Source of the DNA: Leuctra nigra
Taxonomy: Eukaryota; Arthropoda; Insecta; Plecoptera; Leuctridae
Assembly: GCA_934045905.1 (NCBI GenBank)
Contig: OW203763.1
Span: 35,656,017 to 35,720,016, forward strand
Reading direction: 5' to 3'
DNA length: 64,000 nucleotides
Position numbers and translations under genes: made by a program. Shown piece after piece: positions 13,640 to 26,161 of this stretch (position 1 is its first letter; each line of letters opens with the position of its first letter). Under the pieces are notes generated by a model. It was given only the letters and a program-made list of their open reading frames with translations, was not told the origin of the DNA and ran no database searches.

Positions 13640-14541
13640 AGATAATATACTTTTTAATTTTATGTCTTACGTTCCCTAGTGTAAACCAAGCACCTGTTCT
13701 TGTAGAATTGCTTGTAATTACGCCGATTGTCAAGTAGTTAGATACCAACGTCAAAGTATGAAATGTAAGAATTTTAAGAGCCTGTTTGAAAGACGTCGCC
13801 TCCTGTCTTAAGCGCGGGTTAGGCTAGGCAATGTTAACAGAGAAATCTATATGGTGCGTATTTACACATTATTACCATTGCTTTGTGTACAAAACCAAGT
13901 AAACTGTACAGCGCGTGTTTGCTCAATACATAAAATATTGTTTTTAAAGCACATTGTTTTACAAAACAACTGGTACAACGACAAATTAATTACTAATTCG
14001 CTTTTTCTTGACTTTTGTTGTTCAAATACACTGTTAATATTGACTAACGTTGTAACAATATTTTGGTGGATGTAGCAAATCCCACAGCCAGAGATTACTT
14101 CGTGAAATATACTTTTGAAAGAAATACATTTTACATCTCTGTGATCCAATTGTATGCGCAACATTTTAGTCATGGAATGTCTTAAGAATATTTAGACTTC
14201 ATTACGATACTCCACTAAGGTCGACATTACTATGCTAAGTTGATAGAAACTCACCCTTAGAGCGAAATAACCATATGAGAACATGAGAACATATCCGTCA
14301 CTCTACATTTGATGCATTTTCTTTCAAAGGATTGCACAACAAAATACAAACATTCAATGTATTTGTAAATAACTTTCCCACTTACATTTTCCTCATGGTC
14401 GAGTTCTACCTCAAGAACCGCACTTTCTAATCACTTTCATAATTTACAATATAGGCACAATATATGACAATCTCACAGACCTCACAGCTGCAAATCTAGC
14501 AGCAGATGCTTTCAGTAAATAAGTAATGCGTAATCATTATA
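13640..14541. other. Non-coding AT-rich DNA
   Basis: Overlapping short frames occur on both strands (13851-14173) with no recognisable motif. Confidence 0.5.
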
Positions 14542-15369
14542 CCGGTTGGCCCAAAAAAACGGTCCAATGGGCAAGACCTCGCTGTGAAGAAACTACTGCA
14601 CATATTAGTCCGAAAATGTAACATGTTATTACAAACACCAATGTTTCATGTGTGAAAGTTTCAAAAACATTTCTTTTGTAGGAAAAATGTTACAGCTGTT
14701 TGAATTTGGTTGTTGAAAAATCAATTATACGGAGCTCAAATAGAGCGCATTCAGAAAAAGTCCAATGGCATGGACACCTTTAATTTCAACACTACTGATG
14801 ATATCAGGCTGAAAATTTTAAATGTTTTTCAAAACATATGACTGTCTATTGTATACAAATTTCAATACATTTGAATAAGTGGAACAAAAGTTATGTTATC
14901 TTGAAGTTGAGCTTAAAAACAGAAAATACGGGAGATAATTTCATTTCCAAAATTAGCATATGAAATAAAACTTGAGAAATTATCACTTGTGTATTCTACT
15001 TTTAAAGCGCAAATTCTAGATTTTCGTTACATTGATTCAAATGAATCGAAAATTTTACAGAATCGATAGTAATATATTTTGAATAACATATAAAATTTTC
15101 AGCTTGATATCGTTAGCAGTTTTGAGTAAACAGAGTTCCGCCATTGGACATTTTCTGGACGCATAATTTTTGAGCTCAGTATAATCGATTTTCGACAACG
15201 AAATTCGAACAGCTGTTACTTTTTTCCTATAAAATTTATGGTGTTAAAACTTTCACATATTAAACCTAAGTATGTTTTGTTTAATTTGTGTTATTTTCAG
15301 CCCGATATGTGCAGTAGTTACGTCAATGTGATGTCTCGCCTGTTGGACGTTTTTTTAGGCCACCCAATC
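14542..15369. mobile_element. TA-flanked element with long terminal inverted repeats (828 bp)
   Basis: The left end GGTTGGCCCAAAAAAACGG is mirrored by the right end (reverse complement GGGTGGCCTAAAAAAACG). Similarity continues inward for about 200 bp (GGGCAAGAC/AGGCGAGAC, then the TGCACATAT and AAACTTTCACA blocks). TA flanks are at 14540-14541 and 15370-15371. There is no transposase ORF. It is likely a non-autonomous mariner-type element. Confidence 0.8.
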
Positions 15370-15371
15370 TA

Positions 15372-16514
15372 ATTAGGTATATTGATTCCTTACTTTATTT
15401 CATACCACTTCTGTCTTCCTTTCTAATATCTTTCTTTCAAAACTGTATTTTAAATACGAATAATCTATTGAAAAATTGCTTGTCCCCCAATAAATAAACA
15501 AGATTTAGGTCTTATGATAGAAAGCAGGCTGATGCAATGCAACAACCTTGTACTTACATACGCAAAATAAATAATGTAGAAATAAAATAACTTGAAATTT
15601 ACGTAAAATATAAAAAAAAATGTGTGCTTGAATGCGTACTTGTTTTGAAATAACGTTTCATATTTTAATCATATTAAAATGCAATGTTTACAAACGCGGA
15701 TTATCAAAATGTTAAACAAATATCCAACCCCGCTCTGACAGGCAAAACAGATAAATTTGAATTTGGTCCAGGGTAATATGCGCTTTAAAAAAGAACACTC
15801 GACATACCGTTTCAGCATTATTAAGCAATGCGTAGTTTCATGTTGTTGTGCCTTAAGGGAATTTCATTTATTCAGGAGGAAAATATAATAGGGCGTTCGT
15901 GGGCCTTATTTCCTAACCTTTTGTTTCTAACGAAACATACATTCATTATGCACGCTCTCTGATCTCCTGAGACGCTAGAGAAGTTCGCGATATAAAATTG
16001 AAAATTAAAATTACAACAAATTTTCAAAGTACGGCAATGTCGAAAGCAAACATCATTAATTTAGGTTGATTTATTAGCATTATGTATCAAGGATTTTAAA
16101 ATGCCTAATCGTTTTCACTATAGAAGCACTATCAAAATGTTATAACCACTGATTTCATTTGAAGGGTAGAGGGTAAGAACGTTAGAAGTCACATTCGGAT
16201 GAAACTGAGATAAACCAAGTTTTGTTGTTGTAACTTGTATCTACCTCCATACAGATCCATATTTCAATTCCGTTTTCATGATTTTGTGGCAATATTTTCT
16301 AAAAACCGAGGGTACTCTGAAAGTTCATAAGAATCACTGTTGTATAACCTCGCTGTTGAGCGCCATAAACCATAATATCTTATCATAAAAATCACTCCAA
16401 GATGACACCTTAAACTCATTATTTCAAACAATGGACTTATAGCGTTCTTCCCCTGAACCTTCATGTTTAGAATCTGAAATAAGTGACGTATAATTTTATA
16501 TCGGATTAGAAAGT
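15372..16514. other. Non-coding AT-rich DNA
   Basis: No gene recognised; the small frame at 16276-16464 has no known motif. Confidence 0.5.
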
Positions 16515-16750
16515 CGTTGTTCTGCTAATGATAAAGGATGAATGATTATGATGATGATTGGGAGATGATAATGAAGGAAGTGATTGGGTGAAAGGTACGA
16601 AGAAGACGGACCTATATTAAGGGAGGGAATCTTACCAGCCTCTTGCCTGAGGTAAACCACGAAAATTCCTCAGTCAGGAAATACTGTCTCGGGAATCGAA
16701 TTCGGACCTTCGAACTAATTGTTACTGCCTGAGCCAACTAAGCTATTTTC
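16515..16750 (-). mobile_element. Diverged SINE copy (inverted)
   Basis: Carries GATGAATGATTATGATGATG, then ATTGGGAGATGAT, CCACGAAAATTCCTCAGTCAG and a B-box complement GGGAATCGAAT, in the order expected for an inverted SINE. Confidence 0.75.
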
Positions 16751-18801
16751 CATAATAACTCTAAACGAACAAGGCAGTAAAAAGCTTTCGCTTCTTTTTA
16801 ACGGTTGACATGTGAAATTGTTTCATTAATGACACCATATGGCCACTATGTGTGGCAGAAATCACATCAATTCATAGCCACATTGTCGAGCTTGAAATTT
16901 GTTCGATTTATCGACTACACTGTACTGCACTTAACTATTCAGAATGTAACTTTCATTGTAACAAAGCGTTCGTTTTGCCAGCGTGCCTGATGAATAATGA
17001 AGATAGCCATTTTGATATAAAATTGCTAATACATTTTTAAATATCATTAAAAATCAATTAAATCCCTATTTTACAGTAATATTCTTGAATTAGCGATTAA
17101 ATTGATTTAGGGGCAGTCTTTCATTGCTATGCTAAATTTTAAACAGTTGATTAGGACTATATTTAGGAATAACATTCCTTGAATGGCCGTTTAAACTTAA
17201 CTACTGGTTTAAGCCGAGTATTGAAAAACTGGCTCTAAAGATAATAATAATATTATTAATAATAGTTATTATTACCTATAATTTGTTTTCAAGCCTCACT
17301 GATTAAAATTATTTTGCTTTGTCATGATATTGATTCGGAGACGAAACATATTCAAGACGAACTCGTATATCCAGGGTTTCTTGTCAATTTATAAAATATA
17401 TCATTCTACCAAAGTATTCCTTGTGTGGATTCATTTTAAACAAAATTGTTTCAATTGAGAAATGTCTGATCAACGAATTTTCATGATCTCTTGACTCGTA
17501 TTTTTAGAAAGATGTTTTTTTCGAATCATTAATAATTTCACCTCTCTATCAAGAGTGCTACTTCAAAGATGGGAACAAAAAACTCGACCATTGAAAAGAA
17601 GTACAATAGAATTGCAAAGCACACAGGACATCTAGGGGAGGAAATACAATGATATCCAAGAACAAAGTGCGAGGCGCTTTGTCCTGGTGTTTCTCCGATA
17701 TTTAGACATCTGTCAGTAGAGCTGCCAGCAAGCAGTCATTCCCTCCCTATCAACACCTACAAGAAAAGAAAAAATATTATCATCGAAGAAAATGTTATTT
17801 GTGCCAAGGATATAACTTAAAGCATCACCACTGTTGTCAATGTTAAGTCCACTGTGCATAGAGTATATTATGGTCGAATTGAATTTTGATTTGAGCCCTC
17901 TTATTTTGATATTTTCTACTACTTTTGTGTTCGTACTTGTACCTAGATCTACTAGTATTATCATTCCTTTAGTTTATTAACGATATATTGTCATTATCTG
18001 CTAATGACATTGAACTAAATCTTATGTAGACTCCGGAAGTGTATGTTCTAAAACATGTGTTATTCCTAAGCTACAATAAAGAACAATACAATACAATACA
18101 ATACAATACACAATTATTTTATCCGTTACAATAAGCGATGATATACAGTGAGATTTTACGTTCAACAACGATAGTTAGGTAGGTACATCGATTTTACTTA
18201 CAATTTTAATTTTGTTGTACACTTCTTTCATAAATACCTAATTCAATCAAACATCTTATTTTAAATTGAAATTTAAATTGTCCTTAAGTTCCGTTGGTAT
18301 AATAATGCTACTAGCTATTATATGTCTGGATACCATTTTACCAACTAAGATATTTTTGTAACTATAGTTACCTAGATTCAAAACCAGTATTCTCCACAAA
18401 AGAATCAATTGCGTTATAAACGTTGTTTTTATATCTTCATCTTGTAACACAACATAACGTGGAAACATATTGAGATTCACAATAAGGTCGAGATAAAAGG
18501 TATAATACCTTTGAATATACACTCGTAAGGATGTAATATTCAATGATATGCTTGTTGCTGGAATACGATTGGAGTGCCAGAACATGTGCTGTGCCACAGG
18601 TTAATCCCCCACTTCAACACAAGTCGTAACGCACTAAATGGGAACTTAAGGCATCCTTAACGAGCACAATAGATAGAAAATGATTTGCTGATTCCAACGA
18701 TATCAATAACGTAATAATTTCAGAAATGTTATTTGGTTGTTTCTGGTTAGAACGGCGGAATAGCATGAGTGTAACTTGATGGTGTTAGCAACCTCCATGT
18801 A
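16751..18801. other. Non-coding DNA with a possible LINE 3' end
   Basis: No gene recognised. At 18070-18112 an AATAAA is followed by (AATAC)n, which resembles the short-repeat tail of a non-LTR retrotransposon. Upstream frames show no recognisable reverse transcriptase. Confidence 0.35.
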
Positions 18802-19011
18802 CACTCCCCCAAATAATAAACGGTACTTGGTACAAAACGTATTGGCTGTTGGGCCGGCTCCTTGACAATCAATCCTTGTTATTATCAATGAAATCAGAGC
18901 TCACCTAAAAGAGTTAGTAATGCGTTAGCACTGACTTAATGGGATGATGCCATCAAACCTTAATCAGTCAATTCATTTTCTTTTGAGTATCGTTTATTAT
19001 TTGGGGGAGTG
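18802..19011. mobile_element. TA-flanked MITE (210 bp)
   Basis: Ends CACTCCCCCAAATAATAAAC and GTTTATTATTTGGGGGAGTG are perfect complements over 20 bp. TA flanks at 18800-18801 and 19012-19013. The internal TTGTTATTATCAATGAAAT and CTCACCTA blocks recur in the 211-bp MITEs at 22693 and 62316. Confidence 0.9.
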
Positions 19012-19013
19012 TA

Positions 19014-20160
19014 CGTAGCAACCTGAGTTATAAATAATCACAGAAAGAATTAGAATAAAACTTAAATAATTGCTTTATTCGTGCTGACTATAGTTATTTA
19101 TTTGTCTGTCAAAATTATAATCACATTTCAATACTCATATTTCATCTCTATAATCATCCCACTTCACTGAAAATCTTTCCTTCTATTGACATTGTTTCTT
19201 ATAAAGAGCAGTGCATTGAATCCGAGCATTTCATTGAAACTTTTATCTTCTAATACTGATATTTTGTTACAAACAAGCACGATGTTTCCCGTAATAATAT
19301 TCAACCTATGTGGAAACCACATCCACTTTTCACAACCAATTAACAGTAATTGACTAATGAAAAATAATTAATTACCTTTGAAATTGTATGATATATTATA
19401 GCGTTACATTGTAATACAATCTAGATACTGTAGTCTGTAATTTTATATCCTCTTATCAATATGTTGGGTAAATGATTTTAGTTTGTCATAATAACAACCC
19501 GACTCGAAGTATTGGAACAAAATTATTTTTGTAATTTATGTATTTTGTGCTCTAAATCTCTATCCACTGACCCATAGGTACACCAATCGTCTTCTGTATT
19601 CATTTTGATTTTCACTGTTCAAGTCACACTAACATAGGCTTAGGATCACTTGTGTAGCCCTACACTAACCATCCTGCATCTGGCAGATAAATCCACAATA
19701 AATAAATAATAAGAATAATATTGTATTGTAATTGTATTGTTTTATTTCACTTTAATAACAAAGTTGATGTTATATACCTACTCCAACAATAAGTAAGAGT
19801 CACAGAGGCGAAACTGGAGAAGGAAGGGCCACCAAAAATATTCTAGTACCCCCCCCCCCTCCCCCCGCCAATATTACCGATGAAGGCCTGGTTGATTTCT
19901 CGCAAACTTACAAATCAACATTGCATTTTAAGGGGGGGGGGGGGGGGGGGGGTGAAATGCCCCGCAGGGATTTTGTTCGATTTTAGTATTTTTCAATTAG
20001 TCTTTGCTTCCCTTGGATTTATAGTGAGTGTAAGGTTTTGTGGCAATATTCCCAGAATATTTTCGGAAGAAAATTTGAATTCTTCTGTGACCTTCAAGTG
20101 ATTATTCGGGTATTAGGAATTTACGGAATTTCGGTTAAATCATGGTTAGATGTGCTGCAC
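19014..20160. other. Non-coding DNA with poly-C and poly-G tracts
   Basis: A C-rich block (19851-19867) and a run of about 20 G (19933-19952) lie 70 bp apart and could pair or form quadruplex structure. No gene seen. Confidence 0.5.
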
Positions 20161-20206
20161 ATACCGGTGCTCGCTTATCAACGCGTTACACTAAGCGTTT
20201 TCCTTG
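20161..20206 (+). mobile_element. Helitron-like 3' terminus (degenerate)
   Basis: GTGCTCGCTTATCAACGCG, then a short loop and GCGTTTTCCTTG, matches the conserved terminal block of the copies at 44707 and 46107 except for CTTG in place of CTAG. The stem AACGC/GCGTT is intact. Confidence 0.4.
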
Positions 20207-20253
20207 TGGTAGTTTATGGTTGTGAGATGATGGTTGTGAGATGATGGTTGTGA

Positions 20254-21397
20254 GATGATGAAGATGAAGAATAGGTAAGGATGGACGGTGGGAAGGAGAC
20301 GTCATGGCTAATTAGTAGGGAACCTACCCAGCATATAATTCAGTCATAGGACAGCTTTTAGAAAGTTCAATAGTGTAGTGGCAATGACTGTACAAAATTT
20401 CAGTTCAAAAACCAAATGCACAATTCAAGCGACACGACTAGGTGAACGAGATAGAATTCAGCAAATCCAAGTTTTTACGTTCGCGTCAATTGTTCAATAC
20501 GTTGCTTGAACATTTTCAACTCCGTCAATCAAACATTATTATCGGTTTGGTCTCAACTGCACTACCTACATTGAAAATAGAAAGTGAATTAACTTAAAAA
20601 CTTACCGACTTCAATCTTGTTCCCCAATGACCTGTATTTCGCAAGGTTAGGTATACAACTTTCCAAATCCAATGACTATCACAACTTCACTTGTTTTGAT
20701 TATAACTAGAACAACACATAGTTTTCCTTCTTCTGTAACATTTGCACTTCATTTAGTATATTAAAAACAGAACACATTACACTTTTATGACGTGAATAGT
20801 TAATAAACAAACGTCTTTTAGAGAAAATTCGCGTGAAATGTCACAGGAAACATTTATGACAGTTCTGTTTTTGTTTACATCGGCCATCTTGGACATCGGC
20901 CTGGTGGATCTCAGTCAGCTGAACATTCAGTAAACGACCGTCATGTAGGAGGCAGTGAAATCGGAACTCCGCGCGGCAATGAGTAGATGAGACGGTCGTC
21001 ATACCCGCGGACACCCGCGCGAATTTGTCTTATGGAGAATTTATCATTGACGAATCGAACAAGATAATACTCTTTCAGAAAACATCAGTTTTATGAAATA
21101 CTGCTCTTCCAGATAACATTAGACTTTGAGCGGCAATTTTGAAATTTCGAATCATAAAATAAATTCCATAAATTTTAACTACGAAAACTCATTGATATTG
21201 ATAAGCGATCACCCGAAATCTTTTTTCGGCTCTTTTGGCATGGACCTCTGTTTTTGTTTGTTTGATTGTTTTCTTGTTTTCTTGTTGATAACGGTATTCA
21301 CGTCAGTTTCACCGATCGAGATTAAATTTTGCACGCATATTAGGACCAACTCAGCGGCTTGCAGACTGACATTTTTTTGAAATCAGTTGATTCGTTG
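20254..21397. mobile_element. Dispersed repeat, 1.15-kb copy A
   Basis: Collinear with 42790-43950, with only small indels. Shared blocks include a SINE-like head (AGAATAGGTAAGGA), AAGCGACACGACTAGGTGAA, CGGCCATCTTGGACATCGG and GACCAACTCAGCGGCTTGCA. No coding frame is conserved. In copy B the same sequence continues to a Helitron-like end at 44707. Confidence 0.85.
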
Positions 21398-21477
21398 ATC
21401 CGTTTATTTTTCTGTTAACTGTGTTCCCTCCAATCTTAACACCTCGTTATCTCCGTTTCACAATGTTGGTGTTAGCC

Positions 21478-21525
21478 ACAATACCACGAATACCACGAAT
21501 ACCACGAATACCACGAATACCACCC
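21478..21525 (+). repeat. Short tandem repeat (ATACCACGA)n
   Basis: Five adjacent GAATACCAC units. Confidence 0.85.
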
Positions 21526-22626
21526 CTCCATATACCTCTACTCTATGGAGTTAATACCTTCCTTATAACAATACCACTTTATAATTAATTCGAGAACTAT
21601 CTCCGTTACATAAAAAGACTGTTTTTTCCTGTTATTGCCAACGATTTTTAGAAAGTATATACCAACGTTGCGACATATTGGCATATTCAGGATGCCAAAA
21701 ACTAATTAAGGAACACCGCAATTATTGTTTTTCTATCCCCCCCCCCCTTCCACCCCGGGATAACTTTTTCAGGAAAATAGTGAAAGAAGCTGTTTACTCT
21801 GTTCACTTCGACAATTTTAAATTGCTTCCTTTGAGATTTTATTTTAATAAATACCCACATATCCAGATAGCCTGTTCGTACTATTGTTTTAATAATTTCC
21901 ACTAGTATATAGCAAATTGTTAGAATAAGAGTAACCAAGTATAATAATATAAACATTGTCCCTATCATATCAATATCAACCTAGCGTGTATTCAATGTTA
22001 CAGAGCAATATTTTTTATAAATAATCAGTTTGTTGTCAATGGCAGTAAAATTTAAATATAAAGACATGATTTAATGTGGGATCAGTTCCCAGCTTGCATT
22101 ACTTAACGTTTCATAAAATAATAGACATAATGTTCAGGTAAGTTCTTTTGAAAGTTCTATTTTTACCCAAGTGTCAAGTATCTATACCGCCTTAATAAGA
22201 GCAAAATGAAGTTATCAGACTGGGAAAATATGTATTAAGCAACATTGCCATAAACTGCCAATTAGTTATTTGAAAGTGGTAAAGTTATTGAGAACTCATT
22301 AAAATTTACCTCATGATTGTGAATGGAAAAGAGACCTTCTAACTGTAACTAAAGATCGACGAAGTTGAAGGAAATATAACATGTAATGAAATTAATTGGT
22401 TGTTATTATATAGGTATAGTGTGAAGCAAGGAGGCGTTAAATAATTGTTCTCAAATACGAGGCACTTCGCATTTCAGAAGACTGCTCGAAAATAAGATTA
22501 TGTGATATTAATTATAACGTTAATTAATACAGTATTGAGTCTAATCTACAATCGTTTTGTATGTTTATATATCTAACATTTAATAAGAAGCAAGAGGCTA
22601 TAAACTATCGTCAATATATCTGTAAC
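21526..22626. other. Non-coding AT-rich DNA
   Basis: Overlapping frames on both strands at 21678-21968 have no recognisable motif and include a poly-C run. Confidence 0.5.
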
Positions 22627-23095
22627 TCACAGAGGTAAAAAGCCGGAAGTCCATTTTCTCGATATAGCGTTGCACACTTTTGGAATGATGTACACTCGGC
22701 CAAACAAAACTTGAACGTTGACCAAATTTAAACGACTGATGGTCATGTCCCATAACCAATCAAAGCTTGTTATTATCATTGAAATGTGAGGTCACCTACT
22801 AGAGTGAGACAATGAGATCGCTTAGACTGACTTCTGATGGTGCGATCTTACATTTATCAGCCTATCAGATTTATTGAACGTTCAAGTTTTGTTTGGCCAA
22901 GTGTACCTATAGGTAATCAAGTTTATCAATTGCCATTTACTGATGTCAACAAATACAGCTAGATTGAAGTATTCTCTTACACAATGACTCATGTCACCAT
23001 TACAAAGATGATTAGATAAAGGCAAACGTACAGATTTTTGAGCTCACCTCAAGAATCATTGAAATGGACTTCTGACCTTCTACCTCTGTTTTACA
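22627..23095 (-). mobile_element. MITE of the 'CAGAGGTAGAAGGCC' family, interrupted by another MITE
   Basis: Ends ACAGAGGTAAAAAGCCGGAA and (complement) ACAGAGGTAGAAGGTCAGAA match the ends of 32082-33660 and 63704-63920. The internal complement contains GGTGACATGAGTCAT, the single-copy equivalent of the 47-bp unit amplified at 32177. The left part is split by the TA-flanked 211-bp MITE. Confidence 0.75.
22693..22903 (+). mobile_element. TA-flanked MITE (211 bp), nested
   Basis: Ends CACTCGGCCAAACAAAACTT and the complement of AAGTTTTGTTTGGCCAAGTG. TA flanks at 22691-22692 and 22904-22905. About 90% identical by eye to 62316-62526, which has the same length and orientation. Confidence 0.9.
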
Positions 23096-23295
23096 TAAAG
23101 ATACCAAACATTATTGGATCAAAATCAGAGAATACAAGAGTCTTAGTGAAAAGTTCAAAGAAGTATGTACAGAGTTTTTCATTAGTTTTTCATTGTTGTA
23201 AATAAGCTGACAAAACTTTTGTGACTGTGCATCATGGATTTTGAATAGCTGAATTGGATGAAGTAATCTGAGGTTGCATATTTAAAAACCGTGTC

Positions 23296-23460
23296 TGACC
23301 TTTCTGACTGAGGTATTTCGTGGTTTCTCTCAGTCTTGAGGCACATTTCCTGTTTAAGTTTTGTAAAGGAGTCATAATTGCCTCCTTTCTGCGCCTTCTG
23401 TCCTTCCTCTTTCATCGTCATCATCTCCCAATCATCTTCAAAATCATTCCCAGAAGCATT
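23296..23460 (+). mobile_element. Diverged SINE copy
   Basis: Has CTGACTGAGGTATTTCGTGG, CTCAGTCTTGAGGCA, a CCTCCTTTCT block and TCATCTCCCAATCATC, in SINE order; the head and the GTGCGACGTTAAG tail are lost. Confidence 0.6.
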
Positions 23461-24497
23461 ATGAATCTACAGTACATCACATTACACACATGCATTACAT
23501 TTATAACACAGATTTTACTGCAACATGTAATTTAATTATAATATTATTGTACTTATTTAGACATTCGTTGAAAAGTCAGACAAAGTTGTAGTTAAAACTT
23601 AGGGTGCGAACATAAAAGATGTTACTACATGATTACTTTCATGCTTTTGTTTAATGCATTATGGTCGGTGAAAATGTTAATTCATATAAATATGTATACG
23701 TAAAGCATACTTTCCTTTTGGGAATATCTGTGCAGACTTATTTTTATAATTTATTCAAAACACTTTGTTTTAAGCACTCCATCCTCTTTCTAATAAAATA
23801 AATATTTTTCTATAAACAATCATTAAAAACAGATGTGTTTGTGATTAATACTTATAGTGTTCAGCCACAGACACTCAATCGAAATTAAAGGATTGATTAT
23901 CCAGCAACCATTTGTGAAATAATAAGGGAGACGCTTTAGAATGTGAAAGTATTACGTTATGTTTTCTACCTTTGCTTGTTGTTATTGCTTGTTCGATTTT
24001 CATTAACATAATAATACGAATTGAAATCGTTTTTCTTTGATCATTTTCAACTATATTATCGATTCCTTTATATTTGGGGACAAAGAAATCGTCAAATTCG
24101 GTTTTTAATCTGCAAAGATCATGTTTCTCTACTCCCTGGCATTTGTAGGGGTATCTTTTGTTGTTAATTTTTATCAATTTCGAGGCAACCCCCTGCAGTA
24201 ATTTATTAAGCACAACAACAACATCTGGAATGTCTCTGACTCGGACCTGGCCTGTCCAAACTGTCAAAGTTATATACTACGTTAGGAAGTGACAAATAAT
24301 TGCTGATAAATGATGTTTCTCGGAGATAATTCTTCTACTTTTTTCTATAATGTGTTTAACGTCGCACTAGGTACTACATTTCCATTATTATTAATATAAT
24401 TATAATATCAAAATGTAATTGTTTATTTTACATCAAAACTTACAACAAAATGATTTCATTAGTTTTTCCCCACACAGTAATATAAGCATTGATATAA

Positions 24498-24530
<33 letters not shown>

Positions 24531-24956
24531 ATATACAATGATGTAAAACATCCGCGAACGTATACATAAAACTGTTAGAATAACATTTTGCATCTGATAC
24601 ACGCTATAGTAGTTTTTCAAAAAAATCTTTAGGTGGGAAAACAGCTTTCACTTTTAAAAATATCAGCATGACTTTAACCGTATGGTCGCAATGTTTAACT
24701 CTGAGAAAAACTGTCACTTTGAATTGATATATCTCGAAAATTAGTTCACGTTGGCCACTTTTCCTTGCCATATTCTGATGCAGAACACAAAAATCTATTA
24801 ATATGCCGAGCTTGAACCATTTCTGACGAAGAGTGAAATTCGGAGATCTTTCCTTATAACGTCAACGGCAAGTTTTTCTGTGAAGTTTTGAATCGGTTGA
24901 GGGACATCATAAATGTTCGAACAAGTGAAAGAACAACGGCTGGGTTCACCCCCATG
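23461..24956. other. Non-coding DNA with an (AT)n tract
   Basis: The 130-codon frame on the complement (23875-24267) matches nothing I recognise and has no clear splice or promoter context. An alternating AT tract lies at 24499-24526. Confidence 0.4.
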
Positions 24957-25411
24957 TAGGGTTGGGCGAACCACATATTTTTTAAGCGAACCGAACCTCC
25001 GAAACGAACCTCTTGCATTTCTTACTTGCATTATCACTTATACAAATAGTCATGACACACAAAAATAACATCAAACATTGTTGGCATAGTTTGCTCAAGG
25101 GGTAGGTAGTAGTAGCCCAGAGTGATTTTATTTTTGATAAAATTAATTCACTTCCGTGAATTTATACACGAAAAAGGAAATAAAAGTAAAATATACTGAA
25201 CAGTGTGTATGATTTCATCTTTGGCTTCTTTGTCACACAGCCTTCTATCTAGAACCGTCTAGAACAATACACTGGAACGAAATCTTGGCGGTAAATTTCA
25301 AATTGGTGCAGCGAGGGAGGTTCGGTTCGGATATTTCATTTTAAGGTTCGGTTCGCGAACATCTAAAGCCGGTTCGGTTCGGTTCGGGTTTCGAACTGGT
25401 TCGCCCATGGC
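24957..25411. mobile_element. Probable hAT-like MITE with GGGCGAACC termini
   Basis: The left end TAGGGTTGGGCGAACCA pairs with the complement of the right end (ATGGGCGAACCAG). Subterminal GGTTCGGTTCG/CGAACCGAACC motifs repeat at both ends. No target duplication is clear. Confidence 0.6.
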
Positions 25412-25544
25412 AAGCGTACGAGCACACTTTAAACTATGTTTGCCACGCCCTGGCTACCAAAAACATGACAATCCTTCCTCATCACCCCTATTCGCACAAA
25501 CTCACCACCTGTAACTTAAAATTAAAAAAAAAAAAATATGTATG

Positions 25545-25860
25545 GCCACTCATTCCGGTTTCACAGATTCAGAAATCTAATCTTACAATGTAAACATCGT
25601 TTGCGAACAGTTCACAAGGAAAAAGGTGGACCAAACAACAAAAATTAAATAATTTCCCACGAGGTAACTCCAAATCATTCTTCAAACAAGTCAACTTATC
25701 TGGTTTATTCTGTTTTTTCAACCGTAACTTCAATAATTCCAGATTGTTTCCCTATAAAACAAATAAATTTGAAACTTGTACATATTAAAGTTTGGTATGT
25801 TTTCTAAAATGAGTAAAAAAAATCAGAACCCTACCTATTTTCGATATAGTGACCTATCAA
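25545..25860 (+). repeat. Dispersed repeat pair (copy 1)
   Basis: Aligns with 61511-61815 over about 300 bp: TTCACAGATT.AGAAATCTA, GGTGGACCAAACA, CTTCAAACAAGTCAA, TATCTGGTTTATTCTGT and TTGGTATGTTTTCTAAAA recur in order. Confidence 0.85.
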
Positions 25861-26161
25861 ACAGGGGGGATTTCTTTGCGCAAACCGGTAAATTACCTAT
25901 TATATCAAGTGAAATTAGTATTAAGCAACAGAATATCCTGGACATTTAATAATTACTAATGTGTCAGTTTTGGGGATGGGGTTTAAGTAAAACCGTTTGT
26001 CAGACAGAGGCGAAACTAGTAATGAAGTAATGGAGTTTTTTTTGCAATATATTATTTCGATCATAACATACCTATTAAAAAGAAACGTATCGAACTTGGT
26101 TACTACTGCTTTGGTACTACCATCGGAGTAGGAATTATGTTAGGAATTTGAACGCCGTCAC

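Noticed and set aside
23875..24267. 130-codon frame on the - strand as a gene
   Set aside because: No recognisable domain, no splice or promoter support, and composition like the neighbouring non-coding DNA.
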